A DNA stretch of 64,000 nucleotides from Paralichthys olivaceus (Eukaryota > Chordata > Actinopteri > Pleuronectiformes > Paralichthyidae): assembly GCF_024713975.1 (NCBI RefSeq), contig NC_091096.1, forward strand, positions 5,955,501-6,019,500. Direction: 5' to 3'. The notes under the pieces were generated by a model. That model was given only the letters and a program-made list of their open reading frames with translations, was not told the DNA's origin and did not search any database. Within the stretch, counting starts at the first letter, position 1. Each line of letters starts with the position of its first letter. Shown piece after piece: positions 36,601 through 51,400 of the stretch. Made by a program: the position numbers and the translations under genes.

Positions 36601-38018
36601 GATAGGGAAAACTATTTGAAGATAGTTTACCACACTTTATAAGATCTATTTGGGGGAATATAAAGAAAATATTGATTAGAGCAAAGAAAGGAACCGAGAT
36701 AAAATATTGTGTTTCTACACAAATTCAGAAAATATAATAATATAAAATCATTGACAGACAATGCAAATCAATAAAGACACATCATCTTAATTTGATGCAT
36801 GAAAGTATTTAAGAAATACGGTAAAATGCTGAGAATTCATGACAGCTATAATTTTTCCATACTGCTTTGATGGTTTGATAAAAAATTTGGCAGCCTTGAT
36901 ATTCATTTTTTCAGTGTTTGTCATATAGATCCCAGAATTTCTGCCTGTACCCATGTTGATGACTCAACAGTTTAATTAGTGATAACAGAATAACACAGCT
37001 GTTATTGTGTTGTCAGCCCTTTCTCTCTCTGGGAGTTTGTTCAGTCAGTAACTTAAGATGTGATTTGCTGTTGGCAGTTATTGCTTCGCAGCAGCTTTTA
37101 AACATGAGTCAGTCGTGAGGCAATCAGGTCAGGAGCAAAACATGTTTATCCTAAAAGAACTTTGAGAACTTTGAGGACATCATTAAATTTGTCTATAAGT
37201 AAATACACATTCTTTTTGCATTATGATTTTCTTAAAACTATTCTGGTGATTTAAAAAAAAAATCTTATTATTAATACAAGAAATTACTAAAATAAACTAT
37301 AGGTTATTTTCTGTGTTTGGACTTTTGGTACCACTCGGCTCGAGCTCGTTACCAAAGAGGTCAGCCAGCTCACCTTTGACATTTTATCTAAATGAGGGCA
37401 GCTCAAAATATCCTGCTGTACCCCATACACAAAAAAACACTCCAGGGTAAAATTCAGTGAAACCTTTATCTAAAATAACAAGCTGTCTTATAAATGTTGT
37501 GCAGTAGCAAATATAATTATATAATTTTCCTCTAAAATGTAATGCAGTCAGTCACAGCATTAAAGTACTTTGAGTAAACGCACATTATTATTGCTATTTT
37601 TCAACCCTGGGAATTAATGCTGTCACTTTGCACATACTGTAAATCCTCCATGAGACAGGATTTAAAGTCTTTAAAATATGAGACAGACTAATAAACATGC
37701 CGACGTGGCAGTCAAATAATTAAATGTCCATAATGTGTAGAGAGTATGTAAATCAGACTAGTTTTAGTTGCTACAGTTTTTGAAATATGAATTCACAAAA
37801 AGCTTCCTAGTACTGATAAAGTGAACCGTTATCAGGGTTGTGTGATGACGGCAAACAAACGATTAACTTTAATGCAACACAGAGGTGGAATGGAAAAGAC
37901 AGTCGTCCAGGTACATCAAGTATTTCACCTCTTTATTAGGACGGTCATCACAGAACGCCTCCTTTCAGTTTGTTCTTTAGTCTGTGAAATATTCAACTTG
38001 TTATTCAGATATTCAGAT
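33700..38018. other. gldc - mboat4 intergenic region
   Basis: About 4.3 kb between two genes that point away from each other. It is AT-rich past 34 kb. The only recognised content is a LINE tail at 36130-36408. An in-frame open stretch (37821-38018) runs into the mboat4 start but has no family similarity. Confidence 0.5.
36130..36408 (+). mobile_element. degraded LINE ORF tail (R2/HERO-like C-terminal domain)
   Basis: Plus-strand frames give GLQATAQDC, then DLTADLGRKFPES, TITQRPDM, LELKVP and NERTGEKHGKLV. From memory these align in order with the C-terminal part of restriction-endonuclease-type LINEs in fish (ATAQDW, VDLGK.FP, RPDM, LELTVPWE, NERK..KY.ELV). The frame shifts at least once between the blocks, so the copy is dead. 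The family assignment is inference. Confidence 0.5.
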
Positions 38019-40206
38019 ATGGGTCTAATCAGCCGACTGATGGAACAACATCAGTTTTTACTGCACCAATGTTTTTCACTGCCTTTCGCATTTTTGTTTT
38101 ATTTTTTTGCTAAACGTGGATATCTGTCCTTGAGGTACAGGTATGTAATCACAAATACAAATGATTCATTCAACATATAAGTAAATCATCAGTGTGCGAT
38201 GGAGAATTATTATTCTGTGCACCTTTTTAATAGATCACATATTTCAGTCAACACATTATGTGATATATATTTGGATAAAGTTTCTAAAAGGTTCAATAAG
38301 ATTGGTTTGTATAATTACTCCAACTGAAATGTGCTGCCCACTGTTTTTACATTTACTGATATTCATTATTTTTTTTAATGTGCTCTTGATGAATCTGAAT
38401 CTCTAATCGTGACACATTTTCTGTTGTTCTGTCTACAGGTACGTCTTTGTTACTGTTGGAGGATGTGTCCTGGCAGTCGCCACGATGGGGATCTACAGTT
38501 CTCTTCTGTTTGTGTCCACCTTTGTCTTTATTCTGCTCATTGGCTCGGTGGATCCCAGCAACATCCACATCTGGGCGTTTGGTATCCAGATGCTGTGGCA
38601 AACCTTCTGGCACCTGCTTATACAGTACGGTGAATGTTACCTGAATGAGCCTGTCAGCGTGAGGTATTAATCTACTGGTTAAAAAGTCTGTCCAGTGACG
38701 CCTTCATGTTTTGCCAACATATCCAGCATCCGTTATGAATAATAAAGTTATTGGTCTGGATAATTATTAATGCATTTAAAAGTTAAACGAAAATAATGCA
38801 CAATTTACCACTCTTCTGGTAATATTTGATTTAAACTACAATACCCAGGTGTTTTCATCCCACAGACTATGAAATAAAGGAGCCACTGGAAATGTATTTT
38901 CTATAATTCTGTTATTAGACAGATTGTTTTCCACCGACTGGAAAAGTTTTTTATTTCTGGATTTCACAAAACAAAGTGTCCTTGAGCTTGAACCACATTA
39001 CAGTGTTCTCATTAGAGGTCCAAGCTTTCCATGAGCTCTTCCAGGACATCTCATCCATTATGACTAATGTGATCAAGAGCTCCAGAACAGCTGCTAAATG
39101 GACTGAACTGTTAGTGTGGAGGAGGAACTTTCAACACCGGTGTCTGGACACTTCTAATCTGGATATCTGGATACAAACATGAAGGCCACAGGTTTTTAAA
39201 ATGTATTTCTCTTTCTTATAAAGAATAAATTACCTCTTGTACTTTCAGGTTGTTTTTGGCGGTGTCCTCTTTGATGCTGCTCACTCAGAGAATCACCTCG
39301 GTGTCCATGGATGTTCACGAGAAACAACTTGTGTTCACATTTAAAGCATCGTCCCTAAAGACGAGTTGTGTCCTGCTTCTCCCTCTCGTCAGCTACTTCC
39401 TCAGTGTCACCACGCTGCTCGGTGGCCCTCTGGGCTCCTACAGACAGTTTGTGTCCCACATGGAGGAAATCAGCCTCGGCCCTTCACCCAGTCCACTGGG
39501 CGTGGTGTTCCAGAAGTTGATGCAGGTGTTATTGTTGGAGTTGGTAAGGTTTTGTCTTGTCCACTTTCTAAAACAAAACATCTATGATCCCAGTAGCTCT
39601 GCTTCTGTTTGTGGCTTCCTTTGGGTTTGGGCTCTTGCGTTGGTTTTGAGGATCAGGTATTACTCTCACTGGAAGATCAGTGAATGCCTCAATAATGCAG
39701 CTGGGTTTGGAAATTGCAAAAATTCATCAGGAGACTCCCAAGAGTGGAGCGACTTATCTGATGGAGATTTCTGGACCGCTGAGGCGTCGAGCCGCATGTC
39801 ACAGTTTGCACGTCGATGGAACGTCACCACGGCTTTGTGGCTGCGTAGAATGGTTTATACGAGAAGCAAACATTTCCCCTTGTTCATGACTTTCGGTTTT
39901 TCAATGTGGTGGCATGGTTTGCACTTAGGTCACTTTGTGGGGTTTATGACTTGGGCATCAGCAGTGAAAGCAGACTACCATATACACAGGTACTTACACC
40001 CAAAGCTTTCTTCAACATGGAGGAGGCTGCTGTATACGTGTGTAGGCTGGGTAAACACGCAAATGATCATTACGTGTGTCGTTGTTGCTGTAGAATTAAG
40101 AAATATGTCCGGCTTGAGACTTTTGTCTGTTACATTTGTAGGTCTGTTTCCTCTTTGTAATATGATTCTACTTATTATCTTATTCAAACTCAATACAGTG
40201 AGGTAG
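38019..40206 (+). CDS. mboat4: ghrelin O-acyltransferase (GOAT)
   Basis: ER multi-pass MBOAT enzyme that octanoylates Ser3 of proghrelin using acyl-CoA. Exons: 38019-38134, 38439-38663, 39249-40206. Phases agree and the product has 432 aa (human 435, also three exons). It aligns with human GOAT throughout: FSLPFAFLF at the N-terminus, RYVFVTVGG, QMLWQTFWHLL, SSLMLLTQRITS, YYSHW, AAGFG, and FSMWWHGLHLG. The MBOAT catalytic pair is present: Asn in RRWNVTTALWLRR (human N307) and His in WWHGLH (human H338). ATG 38019 matches the human start; a probable acceptor ends at 38009. The last exon carries 318 residues. Found between gldc and coq2, with no visible operon-like link. mboat2 and porcn are relatives but lack this overall match. 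Confidence 0.95.
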
Positions 40207-40725
40207 ACCACTAAAGCAGCCATGTTAACAAACCACCACACCTACTTGTCCTATAACAGCTCCACTACAATATCAAAAGCTTGTTTGTTCATTAAAATCC
40301 ATGAATGGCCTTTATGTTACCCTCAATATGGGGATTCTGTAATTGTGTAACTTCATTCTATTTTTGCTCTTTGTTGTCGTTTGTGCTGTTAAACAGTTTT
40401 GTTGCATTGGGAGGAGGGAGCAGAGGTTGTGGAAGTGAGAGTAATTATACAATCTAAATACTTATTATTGTGTTTGTTCTTGTCGGTTTTCTATATTTAA
40501 TTGTTTATGTTCCCTGCGGGTCTGTGGGTGGGAAATGAGGGGTGGAGTGGGAAAACTGGTTAGTGAGCAGATAAGGGAAAATACAGGGTGAACAGGAAGC
40601 ATCAATGACTCTGAAGCATAACACTAATGACTGAACTGTGGGGGTTGGAGGAGCAATATCAAGAGGAAGAAAATATTTCCTGCTCCATATGTTCTGGTGA
40701 AGAATGTAATATATGAAAGGAATTC

Positions 40726-40731
40726 AATAAA
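40726..40731 (+). terminator. mboat4 poly(A) signal (AATAAA)
   Basis: AATAAA lies 520 bases after the mboat4 stop, the first good signal in that stretch. The expected cleavage is near 40,745. Confidence 0.5.
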
Positions 40732-40770
40732 AAAATAGGTTTGGGAAATATATGAAAAATCAAGAGCACT

Positions 40771-40776
40771 TTTATT
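40771..40776 (-). terminator. candidate coq2 poly(A) signal (AATAAA on minus)
   Basis: TTTATT on the plus strand. Its cleavage point would be near 40,750, facing that of mboat4. A second candidate is at 40888-40893, nearer to coq2. Confidence 0.35.
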
Positions 40777-41331
40777 CAAATTATTATTAGTGAAATGAAT
40801 AGGATGTAACTGGAATTCATACAATACATTATTACTACGTCTCACTACTGCTAAATGAACTGGATTTCAGGGATGAAAGTTATAATTTTTATTTTTTTCT
40901 ATTTCTGCATAAATTAAAGGGTGAGATGATTCTTATCACACCCTCATAAAAACACTGTTCTCTGCTAAACAAGCTGAGACAAGTTGAGTTGTTTAAACCA
41001 GAGACTTTCAGAACATTTGTTAGGTGAATCATACTGCCCCCTGGTGTTCAAAAATGTATGCAGGTTCAAGGTATTCATAAGATCAGTAACAAGACGTTAC
41101 ATTTTTTGTACCATAACAACCAATCATCCAGAGTTATCTGAGTAATAAAGCTCAACAACTATAAATTAATAAAAAACATTTTCTGACGATGAAGTTCACT
41201 GTGTGAGTTAATCTTATAAAACATGATCAGCCATGGAGCTTTGTAAAAATGCAAAAAAGACACTGCACATATGTAGTACTGCATGTGAAGTACTCTAAAT
41301 TTAATAAAATATACTGTGCATTGATTGTCAT

Positions 41332-43674
<2,343 letters not shown>

Positions 43675-43713
43675 GGTGACTCCCTGAGGTCACACTGACA
43701 TTGTCCTGCAGAC
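43675..43713 (-). other. coq2 5' UTR segment with splice acceptor and short uORF
   Basis: On the minus strand a pyrimidine-rich stretch and TTTTCAG end just before 43713, so the coding exon has 39 nt of leader and a further noncoding exon lies upstream. The leader contains ATG TCA GTG TGA, a three-codon upstream open frame. Confidence 0.45.
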
Positions 43714-43846
43714 CTGAAAACACAAACAGGTCCACACACAATGGTGTCACGGTGGCTTTGTTTTATGATTTGCTTGAACGTGAATTCTTTTGTGTTGCAC
43801 TGAATCAGCCGCACAAAGACTGAGGTGTTCGTGTGTCAGAGGAGAG

Positions 43847-43847
<1 letters not shown>

Positions 43848-43886
<39 letters not shown>
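43848..43886. repeat. (TG) microsatellite
   Basis: 39 bases of TG in the 5' intron of coq2. Confidence 0.95.
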
Positions 43887-43887
<1 letters not shown>

Positions 43888-44259
43888 TTAATCAATGTGA
43901 TCCTTGTCGGTGTAGTTATTGGGAGAAGTTAAAAAACGCACATGCTCATATTATAACCATGTAATGCACTGAAGGTGAAATGAATTCTTCAACGCGTCTG
44001 AGACAGAAACAAAGGCTGATTTATAAACTTACACTGACGGTTACAGAAGACACAATATTTAATGGTTCCTCTTCTATTTTTGTTTAATGGTTTTTAACCA
44101 GAATAAGGAGTTTTTCGAGGACAGAGGCGACGAATCAGCTGCCGGTCTACTGCTGCGATTTCCTGTTATCGTACGCCCACTGTTGTTCCGTAGGAAACAA
44201 CGTTCGTACCCGGAACCAATGACAACCGAGAGGGCGTTTGAAATCTGAAGAAAACACAA

Positions 44260-44880
44260 TAAACTGATGTATATTGATTATTGATAATAATAAAAACCAT
44301 CATTATGATAATCCTGAAAAAATATTATCATGAAAAGAACTAAAGAATAGAAGAGAAACAAAATCGATATTTTATAAAACAGAAATCGTCTTGATTCTAT
44401 ACTATTGCATTTATCATACTTGCAATTATTTTTATTTACAAAATGAATTTCTATTAGACTGATGATGAATGAATGAGATTTTTAAAAGATTTGATAAATG
44501 AAATAAACTCAAAGGTGGGAACTTCCGGTTAAAGCTTCCTCCGATTTCACAATAAATATACTAGTGTGTTTTTTTTTTTTATTATAATCCAATATTGTTA
44601 AAACTATTAGATGCTCAATTAATCAAATGATTATCAACACGATATCTGGATAATATTATATTATCGCTTTTTCCTTTCACTACAAGATATAGGGTTTTAT
44701 TTTAAAAAAAATTGTTTTGTTGTTTTTATGAAATCCTTTTAAATTTTTAAATTTTTCATTAGTTTGAATTCATTGTTACTATGAACTGAAACTTTTTCAA
44801 CAGTTTCAAAATCATTTTTTTTAATTGTATTTTATTTCACCATGCACAGCACTGTGCAAGCGCCTACTCTTGGTTTTATT
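44260..44880. other. AT-rich spacer between coq2 and znf462
   Basis: Strongly AT-rich, with T- and A-runs. No exon or named element was seen. It separates two divergent 5' ends. Confidence 0.5.
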
Positions 44881-44942
44881 TTGAAGAGCGGCTGACTGTG
44901 GGCGGAAGTGCAGTTGCAGGACATTGAGGATTCGTTGCAGCC

Positions 44943-44982
44943 CCGGAAGTGGGTAGAGCGCTAGTCGCGGGAAAAATGGCGG
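44943..44982 (+). promoter_or_regulatory. znf462 promoter: ETS and YY1-like motifs
   Basis: CCGGAAGT (ETS, 44943-44950) and AAAATGGCGG (YY1-like, to 44982) sit close together in a GC-richer stretch with no TATA box. They are upstream of a noncoding exon that ends with GTAAGT at 45299. This is typical of a TATA-less housekeeping start. Confidence 0.45.
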
Positions 44983-45428
44983 AAACGTGTGGTGTCTTCA
45001 TGTCTCCAACACCAGCGGCTGTAGAAATCACATCTTAAACCTCAGCCTGTGTGTGTCCGTCTGCGTGAGGGGGCACGGTGTGTAGCGTCGGTGGGTTGTG
45101 AGCCCGTTGGCTCTTTTATTTCCACTGGCTCGCGTCGTTTCGAGTCTCTTCTCCTGTTGGTTTCCTGTTGAACTTTCACTGGTTGCAAGTTCCCGACGTC
45201 CTCAGTTGTCTCCATCATAGTTGTTTCTGTTGTTCATCGGAATTTCCTGAAATACTTGACAAGAAAAGTGCATTCGTTCACGTCAGCGTCTGATTTCCGT
45301 AAGTATCTGCAGAAAGTGTGTTTCTGAACATTCAGTAGTAACTTATGATAAAACACACGTATTATTTTAAACCGCAGGAGCGACACAGCTGTTTATAGAG
45401 AATGGTCTGGGTGTAGGAGGGATGCAAG

Positions 45429-48400
45429 ATGCCAGAAGGTATTTATCACTGTCAGTTTTGTTATTGAGTGTTGATTCAGTGCAGTGATTTAAATCAAGTG
45501 AAGTGTTCAGTGTTGTCTTTTGCTTCCTCCTCAGATTCCATGATCTTTTCCGTCTCTGGCCACATGATGCACAGGAAACCTGCCCCCGAAGAATCCTCCG
45601 TCAAGTCTTTCTGCTGCAGCCACTGCTCGCTCGTCTTCACCTCCAAGATCTCCCTTTTTCAGCATGTGACCTTCGAGCATGGCTCGGAGTCCAACGAAGA
45701 AGAAGCTGACGACGAAAGCAACAATGCGGGAAGTATTTATCTATGTCACCACTGTGCTTTTATAGCTCTTAGCCGGGATGAGTTAAACGAACATGAGAAA
45801 CAGTGTGCTAAGAAGCCAGAGAATCAAGATCAGACCAGGAGTCCTATTGTTTCTGAAAACCATGAGAGTGAAATAGGTGCAGTCATGTCTACCTCAAAAT
45901 CTTCATGCATCCTTAACTCGTCAAAAGATCTGAAAACTTACAAGGGGCCGCTGCAAATGCAAACCATCACTAAATTCTTAACAGCAGCATCTCGATCACC
46001 CTCAGTGAAGTCCGCCGAGCGCCCAGTGTCTCCGAGCAGCACCAAAGGAACGCTGCTCCTGCAACAATCTCCCTCAGACCCCAAACCAAGCAGCAGTGGT
46101 GTGTTTAAAGTCACCGCAAAGTCCATGATTGATTTGAATGCAACCCCAACTACCCACTTTCTGCTAGATAACAACATTTTACCCTCAGAGATGAAGCCCA
46201 AGGAACAATGCAAAGACTCAGATTATGAAATCTACAAGAAGAGGAGCAGCCGGGAGTGCCCGGAGAGTTGCCCTGCTAAAAAAACAAAGTCGGACAAAGG
46301 GGAGTTGAAGCTCCCGGAGAAAGAGAACGCAAGTAAACAACCGTCCAGCAGCACTGACTTTTCATTTGAATTTAGCGACGATGAAGACGAAAAGAAGGTT
46401 AATCTCCTAAATAGAGATGCGGAAAACCCAACCATTTATTTTTGCAAGCACTGTGACTACAGTGATGCTGTCATGAGACGCATGTCCTTCCACTACCAGA
46501 GCGACCACCCTTATATAAGATGTAGCGCCGTGTACATTCAGGATCCCAGTGATCAGAGCGTCACCTTTCGCTGCCTGGAGTGTCCCATTGAGTTTTTATC
46601 TGAAACCGAACTGAAGAGACACTACACAGAAAATCATCCAGACGCCCCAAAGGTATTCATGATGCATTCCTGTGAGCTGGTTTACAAATGTTTTGTGTGT
46701 AGGTTCATTAGCAATGAATTGAAAGCCCTGACAGAACATTACAAAGAAAAGCACCCAAAACATAAAGCGGATAATTCCTTGTTCTACTGCAAATATACAG
46801 TGACTGGATGCCAAGATGGATCGTCACAGTTGAAAACATGTGGGAAAACGCACAGCCCAGAAACATCAGAGGGGATTTCTCCCAAAAACGCAGATGCACA
46901 ACCTGAGGAATTAAAAAATGCCCCCTCGCCCCTACACTCTACCTCCAGAGGAGAGCGTGTGGTTTTGTATCATTGCAGCAGCTGTAATTTTAGTCATAAG
47001 TCAGCTGTCGGTATGCACGTCCACTATCAGAAAAAACATCCAGATGAAACAATAACGATCAACAAAATCAAACAGTCGGCTTCTGTCGTATCACAAACCA
47101 CCTCCCAGACGACACTTGAGAATTCATCGAATGTAACGGAGAACTCTACACCTCAGAAGGACGTCTCCAGTTCTTCCAAAATGGAAAAAAGCAAAGCTGA
47201 GGAGTCTCAGCAGAAGTTTTCACCGTCTTTAATGACTCTGAAGAACACAACAGACACGCCTAAGACTCGTTCAGAATCTAGCAAAACAGAGTTAGTTAAA
47301 TCTGCAGCGGGCAAAAAGAGAACAAAGACACCTAGCAAATGGAACAGGCAGCTGTCTGTGGGAATCGACGGTTCATCCTCCAGCTCACTCGATAAAGTGT
47401 TTTACTGCCAGTTCTGCACCTTTTCAAATGCCAACATCAGAAGCGTCGTTGCTCATCATAACATGAAACACGCTGATCTCGGACTAACGGGTACTGAGGA
47501 GGTCTGGTGGTATAATAACAAGTTGCAAAAAAAGAAACTGCAACGTGAAGCCGAGACCTCAACAAGTGCTGCGTCTTCTAATTCTAAATCTAGTGAAAGA
47601 GTTGAGGTGTGGAAGGAAAGAAAACGGCAGAATGAAGAAGCTAACACAGCGGCTGCCTCCAAGACGGAAGTTAATCCCTATGAATGTGTAGAAAACTTGT
47701 TTTACTGCCAAAAGTGCAACTTTGGAAATGTAAGTTTAAAAGGAATTATGAACCATCAAGCCAAAGTTCACCTGGACCTGAATGCAAACCATGAATCTAT
47801 TCTTAGACACACAGAGCTGATTTGTGCAAAAATTAAAACGTCTCACTCAAAGGACTCATCCACATCTTTTCGTCTACCTCTCCCGCTCATGAATGAAGGC
47901 GACAGAGAATGTTTTTTCTGCCACTTTTGCAACTACAGACATAATTGCGTGAGCCAAGTATTGAGGCATTACATCAGCAGACATCCTGGGTTTGTGGTTA
48001 AGAACCAAGAAATCCAACAATATACTTACACGCTTCTCAAGCAGATGGAGGAATCGCCTCCGGAAACGTCTGCAAGCCAAGAAGATAGCGCATCCCCTCT
48101 GGAAAAAGTGGACAGGAAGAAAAAAGTAAAAACACTGGCTCAATGCTCGTCTGTGTCAGCGTCGTCCTCAGTGGCGGCCACGAAGACACAGAGGACCCTC
48201 AAGTGTTATAGATGCACATACAGCACTCAGTACTTGAATCTGTTGAGGAGGCACATGTTGAAGATTCACAGGACAAATCGCAGGACAACTGATATTTTGA
48301 GAGTGTGTTATAGACAAGGGATGTTGGAGTCAGGGTATCACTGTGACAGGTGTGTCTTCTCCCACAATAATGCAGCAGCATTGTTTCAGCACAGCCAGGA

Positions 48401-51400
48401 ACAACATCCAAAACGTAAAGTCAGCCTCGAGTACATTTCCACCAGGTTATATGTCGGTCCCGATTCATTAGTTCCTAAAAAGAGAAAAAAGCCTAAAACG
48501 ACACACACGGGTGACGTGAGTGATGGTGATGGAAGATTGGGACAAAATGACACTAAGACGTATTCGTGCAGAGCGTGTTCGTTTGAAGGAAGCTCAATGT
48601 CAAGTGTCACACGCCACTGCCGGGCTGTGCATCCCTGGTCTGTGAAAGAAGACGGCTCCGTCCTGAACGTCATCACAACCAAGAAGTCAAGTCCACACAT
48701 TGTGGAAGACCAGACTGAAATGCCAGAACCATTCGACACCTACCAAGTTCCTCTCGGACACAGTGACTCACCTGGTTCATCTCATGAAGCTGCAGATACT
48801 TCAAAAAGGCTCAAGTGCAGATATTGCCCTGCAGTGTTTCGCACCTGGCACGGCCTCAGCACTCACACTGGAATGAAACACCCACATGCTGAAATTGATG
48901 CTCCAGCAAGCATGCATGTATTCAGTTGTCCGCATTGTACTTACATCAACACCAGCTATCATGGAGTTTTAACTCACTGCCAGATGAGGCATCCTGACTC
49001 TGAGTCCAGGGCAGACAGTCATTACATGGATGAAATGCATCTACGCAGGTGGAACTTCTGTTTAACAAAAAAAGGCTCAGGGGACACCTCAAGATTCAGC
49101 GGCTACTTGTGTGAAACCTGCCCTCAAATCTGTGCAACTCTGGAGAAGCTGAACAAGCACTGTGAGGGAGAGCATAACAAGACCGATCCGAACACTGTGC
49201 CAAACAGCGTGCTCAAACCGTCAGCTGTAAGAAAACTACACCAACCCATCACCTACAGCTCTCTGGGATCAGTGTCAAAGGCTTCCTTCTTGCATAAGAA
49301 AAAATATCCAGTGCTGAAGTGCCAGCTGTGCAGTTATACTTGCAGCACAAAAATTGGGCTCAGTCGCCACTTGCGTGTTAACCACAGGAATTCATCTTAT
49401 TCACAGTTTAAGGATTGTGTATACAAGTGTGCCTTGTGTCCGAAGTCGTACTTCACCAAAAAGCATCTTGCACGCCATTATACTAATAAACACGGAAAGC
49501 GCTCCCTCTTGAAATACTTTGCACCCGTGTACCAGAACGTCAAAGCGCCAACGTCCTCTGACTGCCCTTCAACAGAGCAACCAGAAAACACTTCTGAGTC
49601 TAGTACAACAGGAGAAGACGGCAAGATATTAGTGTATAGGTGTCCGAGCTGTCCCTATGTTAACGCTAGCTACCATGGAACGCTCACTCACTGCCAAATG
49701 ATGCATCCTGCTCTCATAGTCAGAGCAGACGAACTTCAAACAGACAGAATATTCGAAACCGACATGGTCCAGTGTTGGACGGGTAAAGGTTCAAAGCATA
49801 AAGGCTTCATGTGTAAAAATTGTCCACAAATTCATGCATCGTTGATGCAGCTGAAAATCCATTGTGAGAGGAGCCACAAACGGGCCAAACCAGCAGCTTC
49901 TGAACTTTCAGCTGAAACTGAAAAACTGCCTGACGAAGGCTCCAGGAGCTCAACATCAGAGACTTCCTCTTTACAAATGAAATCTTCCCCAGTGAACACC
50001 ACAAAAAGGAACCTGAATCTACAGCTAGGCTCTCCTGAAAAACAGCAAGTGTCCAAACAAAACAATGAAATTATGTACAAGTGTGACATGTGTTCCTATG
50101 TAGGAATATGTAGAAAGTACCTGCACTGTCACTACAAAAACATGCACAAGTTGGATGCATTCCGCATATACAAGCAGCTGGAGAGGTATAACAAACGCAA
50201 ATACTACACGCCTAAAGCTCCATCCGAAGAAAGGGTTAGATGTAAGAAGTGTACAAACTTAGCATTTGACTCATATCAGCTGCTCATTGTCCATTACACC
50301 AACTTTCATAGCTCCAACTTTAAAATGGACTTTACAGTGTTAAAGCGAAGAACAATAAAGACCCCAGGAGTTTACAAGTGTGACCACTGCAGCAAACACA
50401 TAATTGGAATCAGGAAGCTGTGTTACCACCTGGAACACCATGAGGCAACTATGAAGACAACGGCAATGGATGCAAAGTCAACGGCATCAGTTGTCAGGAC
50501 GACAACACCAGAGGCCCCATCCAATGAAGTGAGTTAACTCTGCCCACATAAGCATTTTCATTCATCATCTTCTTTTCACCTACACTTGTAAGTTTTTAAT
50601 TTGCTGTGTTTAATTTTCAGATTCAACGAGATGAGTCGCCCATGTCAGAATCTGTGCAGGACCTGACTCATTGGAATGCGACGCCAGAGAAGACGTTAAC
50701 TCTGCAAACAGGTTCTCTGCCGTCGCCTTCAAGACTCACTGATACAGAGCTGCCAGAGGAATCGATCGAAGACAAACGCACTTGCCGACAGTGTCGACGG
50801 ACGTTCATGTCCCTGAAAGGTTTGCGCTCACATGAGCGCAGCCACGCGGCACTGGCAGCCATCAAGAAACTGGACAAACGGTCTACCTCACTATTGAAGA
50901 ACAAGTAAGAATTTTTTAAAAATTGGTCCATCATTTTATCTGCTTATGTAAAAAATGACTGCTCTTTTATTACACACTACTTACATGTGTTAGAGCCCCC
51001 CCGATGGTTTCACTGTACTTTACACACATTTCAATTGCTTTACAAAGCTAATTAAATTCTGTAATTAGTAATTAATACAATCAAATATAATCAATATGTT
51101 AACAGTTTCATTAATTTAGAATTGTTAGTATTCTCTTCAACAGTACAATATTAACATTTTACAAATGTGACTTCCTTTATGTCCAGAACTCTTCATGAGC
51201 TATTTGTGACCATCTGAATTATTTCTGTTCAATCTCTACAGCATTGATGAATACGTCGTCTACAAATCTGGGACCCTCAGGCCGTACCTCTGTAGTTTCT
51301 GTGCCTATCGGACGACCGTCTTTGGCCTGTGGAGGAGTCATTTCATCAGAAAACATCAAGGTGAGCATCCACGACGATGATTGATGTATCATTGATTCAT

